From Bacteroidota bacterium (GTDB taxonomy: Bacteria > Bacteroidota > Bacteroidia > Bacteroidales > Prolixibacteraceae), in the NCBI GenBank assembly GCA_030706665.1, contig JAUZOB010000020.1:1-18864 (forward strand): a DNA stretch of 18,864 nt, written 5' to 3'. Below are positions 1 through 8,293 of this stretch, one piece after another. How positions within the stretch are numbered: the first letter of the stretch is position 1; each line of letters starts with the position of its first letter. Position numbers and translations under genes: made by a program. The notes under the pieces are model-generated. The model worked only from the letters and a program-made list of their open reading frames with translations, had not been told where the DNA came from and searched no databases.

Positions 1-20
1 GAGAAAAAAGGAAGAATCAT

Positions 21-1976
21 TTGTATAATGATGAGAGTATTGTTATCTCAAATGATTTAGCATTAGAGATCCTTTCTAAATCAGGAATCTGGTTTATTAT
101 AACAGATACAAACGGAAGATTCAAATATGTATCTGAAGGCTGTATAAAAATAAGCGGATATTCGTCTGAAGAATTCATCTCTAATCCTAAGCTTTTAGAA
201 GTTCTAATCAACCCTGAAGATCTTGATTCTTACAAGAATATATCCCTTAATGAAGGAATAAACATACGAATTATTGATAAAAATAGCGAAATCAAATGGG
301 TAAACATTGAAACAAAACGGAATATCACCTACCAAGGGAAGCAATATAAGCTATTAATTATCACAGATAAGCCAAACGAAGAGTCCAATCTAAATCAATC
401 TCAAGAAATTGAAGACCCTTCAATATCAGGCCATTCTTCCGATTATTCCTCTCTTTGTTTAAAGGACATTTCTCTCGATGAAAAGACTCGCGGGACAAAC
501 AAAGACCAAGAGCACTGTTTGTTCAACATTTTCAATAATGTACCGATCGGAGTTGCAACTTTGAATATGAAGGGAGAGATTTCATATTGCAACCCTTCGC
601 TTTGTAAGATATTTGGATATACGGAAGACGAATTTCAAAAATTAAGTGTTTATGATTTAACTTTCCCCGAAGACCGGGATTATCTTAAAAAGCAATTCTC
701 AGGTCTATTAGAAGGAGAGCACAATCACTTCAAATTTATAAGGAAACAACGAACAAAAGACAATCGGGTAATTTGGATTCGAGCCTTGGTTTTCTCAAAC
801 TGTTCTAATCAAGAAGATCAGGTTTCGAATATAGCAATCGTCGAAGACATTACTTCAATCCACCAGGTAAAGGAAACGCTTAAAATAAGCGAGAAGCGTT
901 TTAACTGGGTTCTGAAATTCCTTCCCGACATAGTTACAATTCTTGATGAATCAGGGAATATGATTTATAACTCTCCTGCTTATTCACAAATTCTTGGTTA
1001 CTCCGAAGAGGAACGGGCAGGTGGTCATGTTAAAGATTATGTGCATCCCGACGACTGGCACATCTTTACCCAAAAATTTCAGGAAGTACTTGTCAATCCC
1101 GAGAAACTTATCAGTCATCAATATCGGTTCCGTCATAAAAACGGAGATTACAGGTGGATGGAAGCCATTGCATCAAACCAATCCTCAATTATTGTTTCGA
1201 TAGAGCGCGATGTCACCAAACGTAAACAAATGGAAGATGAATTGGAAGAGACGAATCAAAAACTTCAGGCATTGAATAAAACGAAAGACCGACTATTTTC
1301 GGTTATCGCTCATGATCTGAGGTCTCCGTTTAATTCTCTAATTGGCCTGACAGAAATACTTCTGGATAAAAACAACAAGAAAAATCAGGAAGAAATATTC
1401 ATTCAAAGTATTCATGAAATTTCTTACGAGACTTATCAATTACTCGAGAACTTGCTTCAATGGTTCCGGATACAATCTGATGAGATAAAATTTAATCCTG
1501 CCAGTTTGAATTGGGCTCAGGTACTATCAGGTTGTATTTCATTTTTCAAATCACAAGTATTAAAAAAAGAACTTTCTCTATCTCTGAACGTATCAAAAAA
1601 TTTATATGTGTGGGCTGATGAAAACATGGTAAAAACAGTACTAAGAAATCTTCTTTCGAATGCGATTAAGTTCTCCAATCAGAAAGGAACAATAAACATA
1701 ACAGTTGAAAGATCAGGGATTGAGATTATCACCTGTGTAAGCGACAATGGAATTGGGATCCAGAAATCTGTTCTTTCTCAATTATTCAAATCTAATTCTA
1801 CCCCAGATCACTTTCAGAATCAATGTTCCGGATTGGGATTGATATTGTGTAAGGAATTCATTGAACAGAACAATGGGCGAATTTGGGTTGAGAGTGTTCC
1901 CAATCAGGGAAGCCGCTTCTTTTTTAGCCTCCCGGCAGCATCAATTAAGAAAGAAGGCCAGATCAAATCGACTTAA
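21..1976 (+). CDS. PAS-domain sensor histidine kinase (5' end may be cut by window edge)
   Basis: Probably a soluble sensor kinase that autophosphorylates on histidine. No transmembrane segment or receiver domain is visible. Three PAS-like domains precede the kinase, at roughly residues 15-115, 165-285 and 290-400; the second and third end in the PAC-type 'VEDIT' and 'ERDVT' strings. A short coiled linker leads to the HisKA domain, whose H-box is HDLRSPFNSLIGL with phospho-acceptor His431. The HATPase domain shows the N-box (N543 LLSNAIK), G1 box DNGIGI (D575) and G2 box GLGL (G604). The frame is open back to base 3 with no ATG. The start used is TTG at 21, preceded at about 6 bases by a purine-rich GGAAG, but that TTG could equally be an internal Leu of a longer protein. 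No response regulator gene adjoins it, so its partner is unknown. It runs in the same direction as guaB but is unlikely to be functionally linked to it. Confidence 0.85.
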   Translation: MYNDESIVISNDLALEILSKSGIWFIITDTNGRFKYVSEGCIKISGYSSEEFISNPKLLEVLINPEDLDSYKNISLNEGINIRIIDKNSEIKWVNIETKRNITYQGKQYKLLIITDKPNEESNLNQSQEIEDPSISGHSSDYSSLCLKDISLDEKTRGTNKDQEHCLFNIFNNVPIGVATLNMKGEISYCNPSLCKIFGYTEDEFQKLSVYDLTFPEDRDYLKKQFSGLLEGEHNHFKFIRKQRTKDNRVIWIRALVFSNCSNQEDQVSNIAIVEDITSIHQVKETLKISEKRFNWVLKFLPDIVTILDESGNMIYNSPAYSQILGYSEEERAGGHVKDYVHPDDWHIFTQKFQEVLVNPEKLISHQYRFRHKNGDYRWMEAIASNQSSIIVSIERDVTKRKQMEDELEETNQKLQALNKTKDRLFSVIAHDLRSPFNSLIGLTEILLDKNNKKNQEEIFIQSIHEISYETYQLLENLLQWFRIQSDEIKFNPASLNWAQVLSGCISFFKSQVLKKELSLSLNVSKNLYVWADENMVKTVLRNLLSNAIKFSNQKGTINITVERSGIEIITCVSDNGIGIQKSVLSQLFKSNSTPDHFQNQCSGLGLILCKEFIEQNNGRIWVESVPNQGSRFFFSLPAASIKKEGQIKST

Positions 1977-2064
1977 TGTTATAAATCAAGATTGAATTTA
2001 CCATTTAGAATGTAATCTGATGAAAATTTATAAATTTACAGAACAAATACAAAAATTATCTCAT

Positions 2065-3540
2065 ATGTCATTTCTCTCTGAAAAAATAATTGGTGAAGGT
2101 CTGACCTTCGATGATGTTTTACTGGTCCCTTCCTACTCGGAAGTACTGCCGAGAGAAGTTAATCTGGCTACCAATTTTACCCGTTCAATCGTATTAAATA
2201 CCCCCATTGTATCTGCAGCCATGGATACGGTTACAGAATCTAAACTTGCAATAGCAATTGCACGTGAAGGCGGAATTGGGGTTATTCATAAAAACATGTC
2301 GATTGAAGATCAGGCCAAACAGGTACTGATTGTAAAACGGGCAGAAAATGGAATGATTTATGATCCGATTACTATTTCTAAAGACAAAAAGGTAGGTGAT
2401 GCATTACACCTGATGCAAAGTTTCAAAATCGGAGGGATTCCTGTTATTGATGATCAGGGACACCTTGTCGGAATTGTTACCAATCGGGACCTTCGTTTTG
2501 AAAACAATATGATGCGACCCATTGATGAGGTTATGACAAAAAGTAATTTGATCACAACATCAGATTCTACCAACCTTGATAAAGCAGCTCAGATCCTTCA
2601 ACGATATAAAATTGAAAAACTTCCGGTTATTGATAAAAACAATAAATTGATCGGACTGGTTACCTATAAGGATATTACTCAAGCCAAGGATAAACCTTAT
2701 GCCTGTAAAGACGAGAAAGGGCGTCTGCGCGTTGCTGCCGCAGTCGGGACTTCAGCCGACACCCTTGAACGTATCGATGCTTTGGTCCAGGCACAAGTCG
2801 ATGCAATTGTAATTGATACGGCTCATGGACACTCTCGTGGCGTGCTTGAGATGCTTCGCAAAGCCAAAGCTAAATATCCCGAAAAAGATTTTATCGCCGG
2901 AAATATAGCAACTGCTGAAGCTGCCACCGATTTAGTCCTTGCCGGTGCCGACGCCGTAAAAGTAGGTATCGGTCCCGGATCCATTTGCACGACCCGGATT
3001 ATTGCAGGAATTGGGGTCCCCCAGCTAAGTGCTATTTATAATATTTCAAAAGCTATGAAAGACTCTGGCATTCCGGTTATTGCCGACGGAGGGATCCGCT
3101 ATTCGGGCGATATCGTAAAAGCACTTGCAGCTGGAGCTAATTGTGTTATGGCCGGATCACTATTTGCAGGAGTTGAAGAATCTCCCGGAGAAACCATTAT
3201 TTTCCAGGGGCGAAAATTTAAGACATATCGTGGTATGGGTTCTGTTGAAGCAATGCATGCCGGGTCAAAAGACCGTTATTTTCAAGACAACGAAGATGAC
3301 TTCCGGAAGCTTGTTCCTGAAGGAATTGTCGCCCGTGTCCCCTATAAAGGAACCCTCAATGAGGTTCACTATCAATTAATCGGTGGACTGCGTGCCGGTA
3401 TGGGATACTGCGGTGCAGCTAACATCCCGGCTCTTCAACATGCACATTTTGTACGTGTTACAAATTCAGGCATTCAGGAAAGCCACCCTCATGATGTAAC
3501 TATTACTTCCGAAGCACCAAATTACAGTCGCGAAATGTGA
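2065..3540 (+). CDS. guaB: Inosine-5'-monophosphate dehydrogenase
   Basis: Catalyses NAD-dependent oxidation of IMP to XMP, the committed step of guanine nucleotide synthesis, in the cytosol. The 491-aa protein matches the usual bacterial length. It opens with the family N-terminus (EGLTFDDVLLVP), followed by a barrel half, a CBS pair at about residues 95-210, and the catalytic loop GIGPGSICTTR with nucleophile Cys308. The phosphate-binding DGGIR strand and the flap segment YRGMGS follow. An in-frame ATG at 2020 would add 15 residues. ATG 2065 (MSFLSEK) was preferred because family members begin close to this point. No strong Shine-Dalgarno is visible at either start, which is common in Bacteroidota. 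A good intrinsic terminator follows at 3568, so guaB ends its transcript there. Confidence 0.97.
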   Translation: MSFLSEKIIGEGLTFDDVLLVPSYSEVLPREVNLATNFTRSIVLNTPIVSAAMDTVTESKLAIAIAREGGIGVIHKNMSIEDQAKQVLIVKRAENGMIYDPITISKDKKVGDALHLMQSFKIGGIPVIDDQGHLVGIVTNRDLRFENNMMRPIDEVMTKSNLITTSDSTNLDKAAQILQRYKIEKLPVIDKNNKLIGLVTYKDITQAKDKPYACKDEKGRLRVAAAVGTSADTLERIDALVQAQVDAIVIDTAHGHSRGVLEMLRKAKAKYPEKDFIAGNIATAEAATDLVLAGADAVKVGIGPGSICTTRIIAGIGVPQLSAIYNISKAMKDSGIPVIADGGIRYSGDIVKALAAGANCVMAGSLFAGVEESPGETIIFQGRKFKTYRGMGSVEAMHAGSKDRYFQDNEDDFRKLVPEGIVARVPYKGTLNEVHYQLIGGLRAGMGYCGAANIPALQHAHFVRVTNSGIQESHPHDVTITSEAPNYSREM

Positions 3541-3567
3541 TCATTGTAAGATTCAGTTATATTTCAA

Positions 3568-3592
3568 GAGCCGGTATACGCCGGCTCCTTTT
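3568..3592 (+). terminator. Intrinsic terminator after guaB
   Basis: A perfect 7-bp GC-rich stem, GAGCCGG (3568-3574) and CCGGCTC (3581-3587), encloses a 6-base TATACG loop and is followed directly by CTTTTGTT. It lies 28 bases after the guaB stop codon. Confidence 0.8.
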
Positions 3593-3690
3593 GTTCATAA
3601 AAGGCTTATTAAAGCGTAAAGTCCATATCTTTAGGAATAATACTGATTCGACTCTCGGGCACAATCAATCAGACCTATTCATCGATTAAA

Positions 3691-4580
3691 AAGAAGATTT
3701 TACTTACTATTGCAAATGCTCCTTATAAGTGAAGCGGAGTTCATCAGACTTTTTCAAATAGAATCAAAAGAGAAAGCCGACCGATCTTCCAAACAGAAAG
3801 GAATGAACTTTCCGGAGCATTTTATCGATTATAAGCTTAAAATGGAAAAAGCAGAGCAACTCAGACTTGATACTACACAACGTTTCAAAAATGAATTTCT
3901 AAGTTATCGCGAGGTCACTGCAAAAACATATTTAAGCGATTCAACTTATTTCAATCAAATAGTGCTTCATACTTACCAGAATATAAAGAACGAGACCAAA
4001 GCATCCCACATTCTTATAAAAGTAAATGAAGACGCTTTACCGGTTGACACACTGAAAGCTTACAATAAAATAATGTCTCTTCGGAAACAGATTATCGACG
4101 GAAAAGATTTCGGCAGACTCGACAAAAATCAGATCTTATTTCTGGAAAAACCGGAACAACTATCAATGGAAAGAACATTTCGAAGGTGAAATAATTATTT
4201 GTTACGATTCGATTACAGCCTTAAAAGTGCATTCTCTGTATTCAAAAGAGATAATTAAAGTTGAATTTAACCAACACATTAAAGATTTTAGTGAAGAATC
4301 CTTAAAAATTCAAAAGGTTAGAGCCGAAAAAGGTGAGAATAACATAGTTGATTATTATATTTGGAATTCAGAAAAACCAACTAATCTGAATCCTAAACTT
4401 GTTTGGGTAGAAGGTGTAAAATTGATCGGAGGCTTCAAAAGCTTCATGGATGCAGATCCGCAATTGATAGCCGATTATCAACAGGTAGAGGAAAAGAGAT
4501 GGATTTCATCGTTGCATCGGAAATATCCGATACACATTAACCATCAGGTTTTGAATACATTGATCAGTCACTTAAAATAA
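3691..4580 (+). pseudogene. Decayed PpiC/parvulin-type peptidyl-prolyl isomerase (both ends left, middle deleted)
   Basis: Remnant of the large exported parvulin-type foldase that many Bacteroidota encode between guaB and surA. Three reading frames carry pieces in the correct order. A short 5' piece reads LLTIANAP (3700-3723) and shifts frame into ISEAEFIRLF. The second frame runs from there to about 4111 and includes FIDYKLKMEKAEQLRLDTT, the start of a parvulin domain (KASHILIKV), and LRKQIIDGKDF. At about 4109-4120 homology jumps, in a third frame, to the C-terminal part: FWKNRNNYQWKEHFEG at about 4140-4187, then VDYYIW and the terminal RKYPIHINHQVLN, ending at the stop 4578-4580. About 290 codons remain. 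Relatives are roughly 500 residues or more from memory, so the parvulin core is inferred to be deleted. No convincing signal peptide can be read upstream. A truncated 159-aa product (3710-4189) and a 117-aa one (4227-4580) are possible but unlikely to function. Confidence is high in decay, moderate in the exact family. Confidence 0.8.
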
Positions 4581-4581
4581 A

Positions 4582-4810
4582 ATGAGGAAATCAAATATAA
4601 TTCATTTCCCTTTCCAAACCCTCCCTTCCATTGCAGGACTTTTGATCTGCCGAAAGTATTATTGTCTTCCGGGTAACATTTCATTCATAGAATGTGAAAA
4701 GGATTGCTCCAAAAGTTTAATTTTGAGCAAGCAAAAATTGCCCTGTCGAAAACTCTTGATTGAAGACTATTCGATAGAACATTAACAAAGAAACACAAGA
4801 TTTACAACCG
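4582..4810 (+). pseudogene. Probable remnant of a second foldase-type gene
   Basis: An open frame of 67 codons (4582-4785) begins one base after the previous stop, as the next gene of an operon would. It starts MRKSNIIHF and contains IAGLLIC, resembling a worn lipoprotein signal peptide, but then reads as low-quality sequence with no domain. In another frame, 4716-4760 reads FNFEQAKIALSKTLD and then meets a stop. Further on, KKHKIYN (about 4787-4807) resembles the C-terminal end of the second SurA-like protein that often sits here in Bacteroidota. The reading proposed is N- and C-terminal scraps left by a deletion. It could instead be unrelated spacer with a chance open frame. Confidence 0.4.
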
Positions 4811-4824
4811 ATAAACAAAGCCTT

Positions 4825-6183
4825 ATGGTATCAAGAAAGATTTTTGGAATTTTAATTATTGCCCTAATATTTATCTCTTTTCAGAAAAAGAGCCAGGCGC
4901 AGGATAAGGTAGCAGACCAAGTAGTTGCTGTGGTTGGCAATAACATTATCCTGAAATCGGATATAGAGGCATTATATCAGGATTATCAAGCCCGAGGTGC
5001 AACAGCTACAGGTGATGCTAAATGTGAGATCCTTGAGAAGCTTTTGGTTGACAAACTTATGCTTGCCGAAGCACAAAGAGACACGACCATTAATGTGGTA
5101 ACTGATAGTGAAATCAACCAACAGATGGACTCAAGGATTCAGAATTTCGTTCAATATCTGGGATCTGAGAAGGAAGTAGAGAAGTATTTCAAGAAATCCA
5201 TCATCAAGATTAAGGCGGATATGAGAGATATGGTTCTAAGCTATATCCTGACCAAAAAGATGGAATCTAAGATTACTGAAAAAATTGCTACAACTCCTTC
5301 CGAAGTAAAATATTATTACAACAATCTGCCCGAAGATCAAAAGCCGACTGTCAATACTCAGATGGAATATGCACAGATTCTAATCAAACCCGGAGTTACG
5401 GATGCCGAAGATTTAAGAGTAAAAAACCAGCTTCGCGAACTAAAGAAGAGAGTTGAAAACGGAGAAAGCTTTTCTGTTTTGGCAACACTATATTCCGAAG
5501 ACGGTTCTGCTAAAAACGGAGGAGAATTAGGATACATGCCCCGCTCCGGATTAGACCCTGCATTTGCTAATGCAGCCTTTAATCTCAAAGGCAATAAAGT
5601 TTCCAGTATTGTCAAAAGTGAATATGGATACCATATCATTCAGGTCATCGACCGTAAAGGTGATAAGATCAACTGCCGTCATATTCTGATAAAGCCTAAA
5701 GTAGATCAAAAACAAGTCGATTTGGCAATGAAAAATCTTGATACACTTGTCGTAAAGATCAACAAAGGAACATTTAAATTTGAAGACGCTGCTTTTCATG
5801 TTTCACAAGATAAAAACTCCAGAAACAACGGAGGGCTCGTTTTTGCCCAGACACAAGAGGGTCTTAAATCCAAATTCTTCCTTGAAGAGCTGAATGCCGA
5901 TGACAGCCGCGTTCTGAAAGATCTAAAACTCAATGAAATTTCAAAACCTTTTGTCTCAGAAGAAGCTGGACAGACCCAGGTTAAAATTGTTAGATTATTG
6001 AATCGTATCGACTCTCATAAAGCAAATTTGAAAGACGACTACGATGCAATTCGTAAAAAATACGAAGAAAAGAAACGACAGGACATTATTGATCAATGGG
6101 TTAAAAAGCAACAGATTGGAACTTACGTCCGTATAGATGACTCTTATGCAAATTGTAACTTCAAATACAAATGGACTAAATAG
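4825..6183 (+). CDS. surA: SurA-like periplasmic peptidyl-prolyl isomerase/chaperone
   Basis: Periplasmic chaperone expected to assist folding of outer-membrane proteins. The 452-aa product starts with a signal peptide (basic MVSRK, hydrophobic IFGILIIALIFISF, cleavage near SQAQ, residues 1-26). An N-terminal chaperone region follows, beginning VADQVVAVVGNNIILKSDIE. The first parvulin domain starts near residue 180 (YAQILIKP) and has the GGELGYMPRSGLDPAF and YGYHIIQV signatures. A second parvulin-like unit begins at about residue 283 (NCRHILIKP) and is more divergent. The length is normal and the frame unbroken, in contrast to the broken genes on both sides. The ATG at 4825 is supported by the signal peptide. 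With its upstream partners decayed, it is the only intact parvulin-type foldase seen at this locus. Confidence 0.93.
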   Translation: MVSRKIFGILIIALIFISFQKKSQAQDKVADQVVAVVGNNIILKSDIEALYQDYQARGATATGDAKCEILEKLLVDKLMLAEAQRDTTINVVTDSEINQQMDSRIQNFVQYLGSEKEVEKYFKKSIIKIKADMRDMVLSYILTKKMESKITEKIATTPSEVKYYYNNLPEDQKPTVNTQMEYAQILIKPGVTDAEDLRVKNQLRELKKRVENGESFSVLATLYSEDGSAKNGGELGYMPRSGLDPAFANAAFNLKGNKVSSIVKSEYGYHIIQVIDRKGDKINCRHILIKPKVDQKQVDLAMKNLDTLVVKINKGTFKFEDAAFHVSQDKNSRNNGGLVFAQTQEGLKSKFFLEELNADDSRVLKDLKLNEISKPFVSEEAGQTQVKIVRLLNRIDSHKANLKDDYDAIRKKYEEKKRQDIIDQWVKKQQIGTYVRIDDSYANCNFKYKWTK

Positions 6184-6192
6184 CCCCATTGA

Positions 6193-6357
6193 TTTTTGAA
6201 TACCGGGAAGTCTCTTGCAGCACTTAATGGTAAATATTCACCTGACATTGAAGATGTAAAGGCAGTAGCAGTCACTATTCTTCGGCACCGAATTATTAAA
6301 GTTTATAAAGCCGAAGGTATTAGTACTGAAGATATCATTCAGAAATTACTGATATAA
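6193..6357 (+). pseudogene. C-terminal scrap of a MoxR-type AAA ATPase
   Basis: Between surA and the OstA-like gene a 55-codon window without start codon or N-terminus reads, from 6229, GKYSPDIEDVKAVAVTILRH followed by RIIKVYKAEGISTEDIIQKLL and a stop at 6355-6357. This is the characteristic tail of the MoxR lid domain (SPDIEDVK, LRHRI, EDIIQKLL). The Walker A, Walker B and sensor motifs are all missing, so no ATPase can be made. Compared with the usual 'YKAEAEGI' string, two residues also seem lost at KAEGI. In relatives a MoxR ATPase can lie beside surA (from memory of the group), so this is probably a deletion in place and not a transferred fragment. Confidence 0.8.
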
Positions 6358-6372
6358 CTTTGTCACTCTAAA

Positions 6373-7929
6373 ATGAATTTTTTGAAACATCATAACAAAG
6401 GAAACATCTTGTTTCGACTCTTTCTTTTGGTAATAATTCTATTACCGACTGGTTCTTTTGCACAAAAACGTGTATTAGTTAATATTGATCGGTCCAAACT
6501 TTCAATTTTCAACAACACGACTGAAATGTGGAGGTTACTGGGAGATGTAATCATTCGGCACAATGACGTTGTGATGATGTGCGACAGTGCTTATAACTTC
6601 ACAAAAGAGAACATGGTTGAAGCTTATGGGAACGTCCATATTATCAAATCAGATACGGTTAATCTATATTGCCAAAGAGCCAACTACAACTCATTAACCC
6701 GGCTTGCTCACGTTCGCAATAACGTAAAACTTACGGACCCAAAGATTACCCTAACCACCGATTCGATGATCTATGACATGGCGACAAGCATTGCCTATTA
6801 CGATTGCGGAGGTAAAATTGTCGACAAAGGTAAAGCCAGTACATTAACCAGTCAAATCGGAAGATATTTTACTCAGCGAGACCTATTTTATTTCAACAAA
6901 AACGTGGTCCTCAAAAATAAGGAATATACACTGAAAGCTGACTCACTGAAGTATAATACACTCACGGGGAAAGCATTCATAACGGGGCCGACTCATATTT
7001 ATGGTCCGAATGGAACGATGTATTCAGAAAGCGGATGGTTCAATACAAAAACAAATATATCCGAGTTCTCGAAAAATGCTTCCATAACCAAGGGCGATCA
7101 GGAGCTGAAAGCTGATACAATTGATTTTAATAAACTGACTGGCATTGGGAAAGCTCGTGGTGCCATTAGTATTACCAATAAGAAAGAACGATATACCATC
7201 AAAGGGAATAAAGGCTTTTACGATGATAAAAACCGAAGAGCCCATGTATCAGACAAAGCCCTCTTCATTCAATATTCTGAAAAAGACACCCTTTATCTTC
7301 ATGCTGATACACTCTATGCACAGGAAAATCCGATCACCAGGGAACGCATTATAAAAGCCTGGTATGGAGTGCGCTTTTTCAAACCGGACCTTCAGGGGAA
7401 ATGTGACTCACTGATTTATTTTTCCAAAGACTCAATCATGCGAATGTATAAAAGCCCCGTACTTTGGAGTGCAGATTCTCAGCTTTCGGCCAATGAAATC
7501 GAGATGTTACCATCCGGGCCGAATCAGAGCCTGGTAAAAATGTATCAAAATTCATTTATGATTTCCAGGGAAGATACCATTGGGTACAACCAGATCAAAG
7601 GCCGTAATATGATCGGACACATTTTGAAACGCGAACTCTATAAAGTAGATGTAAATGGGAATTCGCAGGCAGTCTATTATGTCAGTGAGGAGGATGCGAA
7701 GAAGAAACAGAAGAAATCGGTTGTCGGCTTGAATCATGTTGAATGTACTGATATAGATATCAGATTAAAACAAAGCAAGATCCACAAAGTGACCTTTAAA
7801 ACCAAGCCTGATTGCAGATTAGTTCCTCTGGATAAGATCGCCGAACAGGACAAAGAACTTCCAGGGTTCAAATGGCTAGGACTGTTAAGGCCTAAAGACA
7901 AAGATGATGTTCTAAGAGATATTAAATAA
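6373..7929 (+). CDS. OstA/LptA-like exported protein (lipopolysaccharide transport-related)
   Basis: A 518-aa exported protein with a signal peptide (MNFLKHHNKGNILFR, hydrophobic LFLLVIILLPTG, cleavage near SFAQ, residue 30). The body is a series of short beta-strand repeats, with strings such as MCDSAYNF, LTTDSMIYDM, LKADSLKYN, LKADTIDFN and LYLHADTLYA. This is the pattern of the OstA/LptA-type beta-jellyroll that forms the periplasmic bridge for lipopolysaccharide. The family is common downstream of surA in Bacteroidota, which fits a shared role in outer-membrane assembly. The frame is intact, and it starts 15 bases after the MoxR remnant's stop. A lysine-rich C-terminus (about 505-518) completes it. 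A strong terminator follows within a few bases. The exact biochemical role in Bacteroidota is less established than for proteobacterial LptA. Confidence 0.88.
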   Translation: MNFLKHHNKGNILFRLFLLVIILLPTGSFAQKRVLVNIDRSKLSIFNNTTEMWRLLGDVIIRHNDVVMMCDSAYNFTKENMVEAYGNVHIIKSDTVNLYCQRANYNSLTRLAHVRNNVKLTDPKITLTTDSMIYDMATSIAYYDCGGKIVDKGKASTLTSQIGRYFTQRDLFYFNKNVVLKNKEYTLKADSLKYNTLTGKAFITGPTHIYGPNGTMYSESGWFNTKTNISEFSKNASITKGDQELKADTIDFNKLTGIGKARGAISITNKKERYTIKGNKGFYDDKNRRAHVSDKALFIQYSEKDTLYLHADTLYAQENPITRERIIKAWYGVRFFKPDLQGKCDSLIYFSKDSIMRMYKSPVLWSADSQLSANEIEMLPSGPNQSLVKMYQNSFMISREDTIGYNQIKGRNMIGHILKRELYKVDVNGNSQAVYYVSEEDAKKKQKKSVVGLNHVECTDIDIRLKQSKIHKVTFKTKPDCRLVPLDKIAEQDKELPGFKWLGLLRPKDKDDVLRDIK

Positions 7930-7930
7930 A

Positions 7931-7963
7931 AAATGCAGGAGTTAAACTCCTGCATTTTTTTTA
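7931..7963. terminator. Bidirectional intrinsic terminator
   Basis: A perfect 11-bp stem, AAATGCAGGAG (7931-7941) and CTCCTGCATTT (7947-7957), has a TTAAA loop. A T-run follows on the plus strand. An A-rich stretch on the left side supplies the T-run for minus-strand transcripts. It separates the convergent OstA-like and DUF2795 genes. Confidence 0.9.
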
Positions 7964-7984
7964 TCTGTAATCAGATTCATTCCG

Positions 7985-8206
7985 TTAATACTCATCTTCA
8001 TTAAAGAAGAAGTCGTCTTTACTCGGATAATCTGGCCAGATGTCTTCAATACTTTCATAAATTTCGCCTTCATCTTCAATTTCCTGAAGATTTTCAATCA
8101 CCTCTAGCGGTGCTCCCGATCGAATCGCATAGTCAATTAGCTCATCTTTGGTTGCAGGCCAGGGAGCATCTTCAAGTTTAGAAGCTAATTCTAGTGTCCA
8201 ATACAT
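7985..8206 (-). CDS. DUF2795 family small protein
   Basis: A 73-aa acidic protein of unknown function. It opens MYWTLELASKLEDAPWPATK, continues DELIDYAIRSGAPLEVIENL, and ends in a highly acidic tail (EIEDEGEIYESIEDIWPDYP, then FFFNEDEY). I recognise it as the DUF2795-type protein found almost unchanged across Bacteroidota, which argues for a real, constrained gene despite its size. There are no membrane segments. It is the last gene on the minus strand before the shared terminator at 7931-7963. The 87-base gap to the adenosyltransferase upstream contains a terminator-like hairpin, so it may have its own promoter, although none is clear. Confidence 0.9.
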   Translation of the reverse strand: MYWTLELASKLEDAPWPATKDELIDYAIRSGAPLEVIENLQEIEDEGEIYESIEDIWPDYPSKDDFFFNEDEY

Positions 8207-8258
8207 AACCCAGAAGTTTAAGAATTAAACTTATTTTCAAGAGCACAGCGAATATAGT

Positions 8259-8284
8259 AAAAAAACTTTCACTGCCAACCAGTG
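8259..8284 (-). terminator. Possible weak terminator after the adenosyltransferase gene
   Basis: On the minus strand a 5-bp stem CACTG/CAGTG (8280-8284 and 8270-8274) with a GTTGG loop is followed after four bases by seven Ts (8259-8265). It overlaps a second hairpin, GTGGATTTT/AAAATCCAC (8282-8290 and 8304-8312), that spans the stop codon of the adenosyltransferase. The stem is short, so the call is tentative. Confidence 0.4.
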
Positions 8285-8293
8285 GATTTTAAA

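Noticed and set aside
994..1203. 69-codon frame within the sensor kinase and similar short frames in guaB, surA and the OstA-like gene
   Set aside because: These are out-of-frame shadows of strongly supported genes.
6355..6362. TAACTTTG, a full match to the Bacteroidota -7 box, ahead of the OstA-like gene
   Set aside because: It overlaps the MoxR remnant's stop codon, has no TTG about 20 bases upstream, and would leave only a few bases of leader before ATG 6373.
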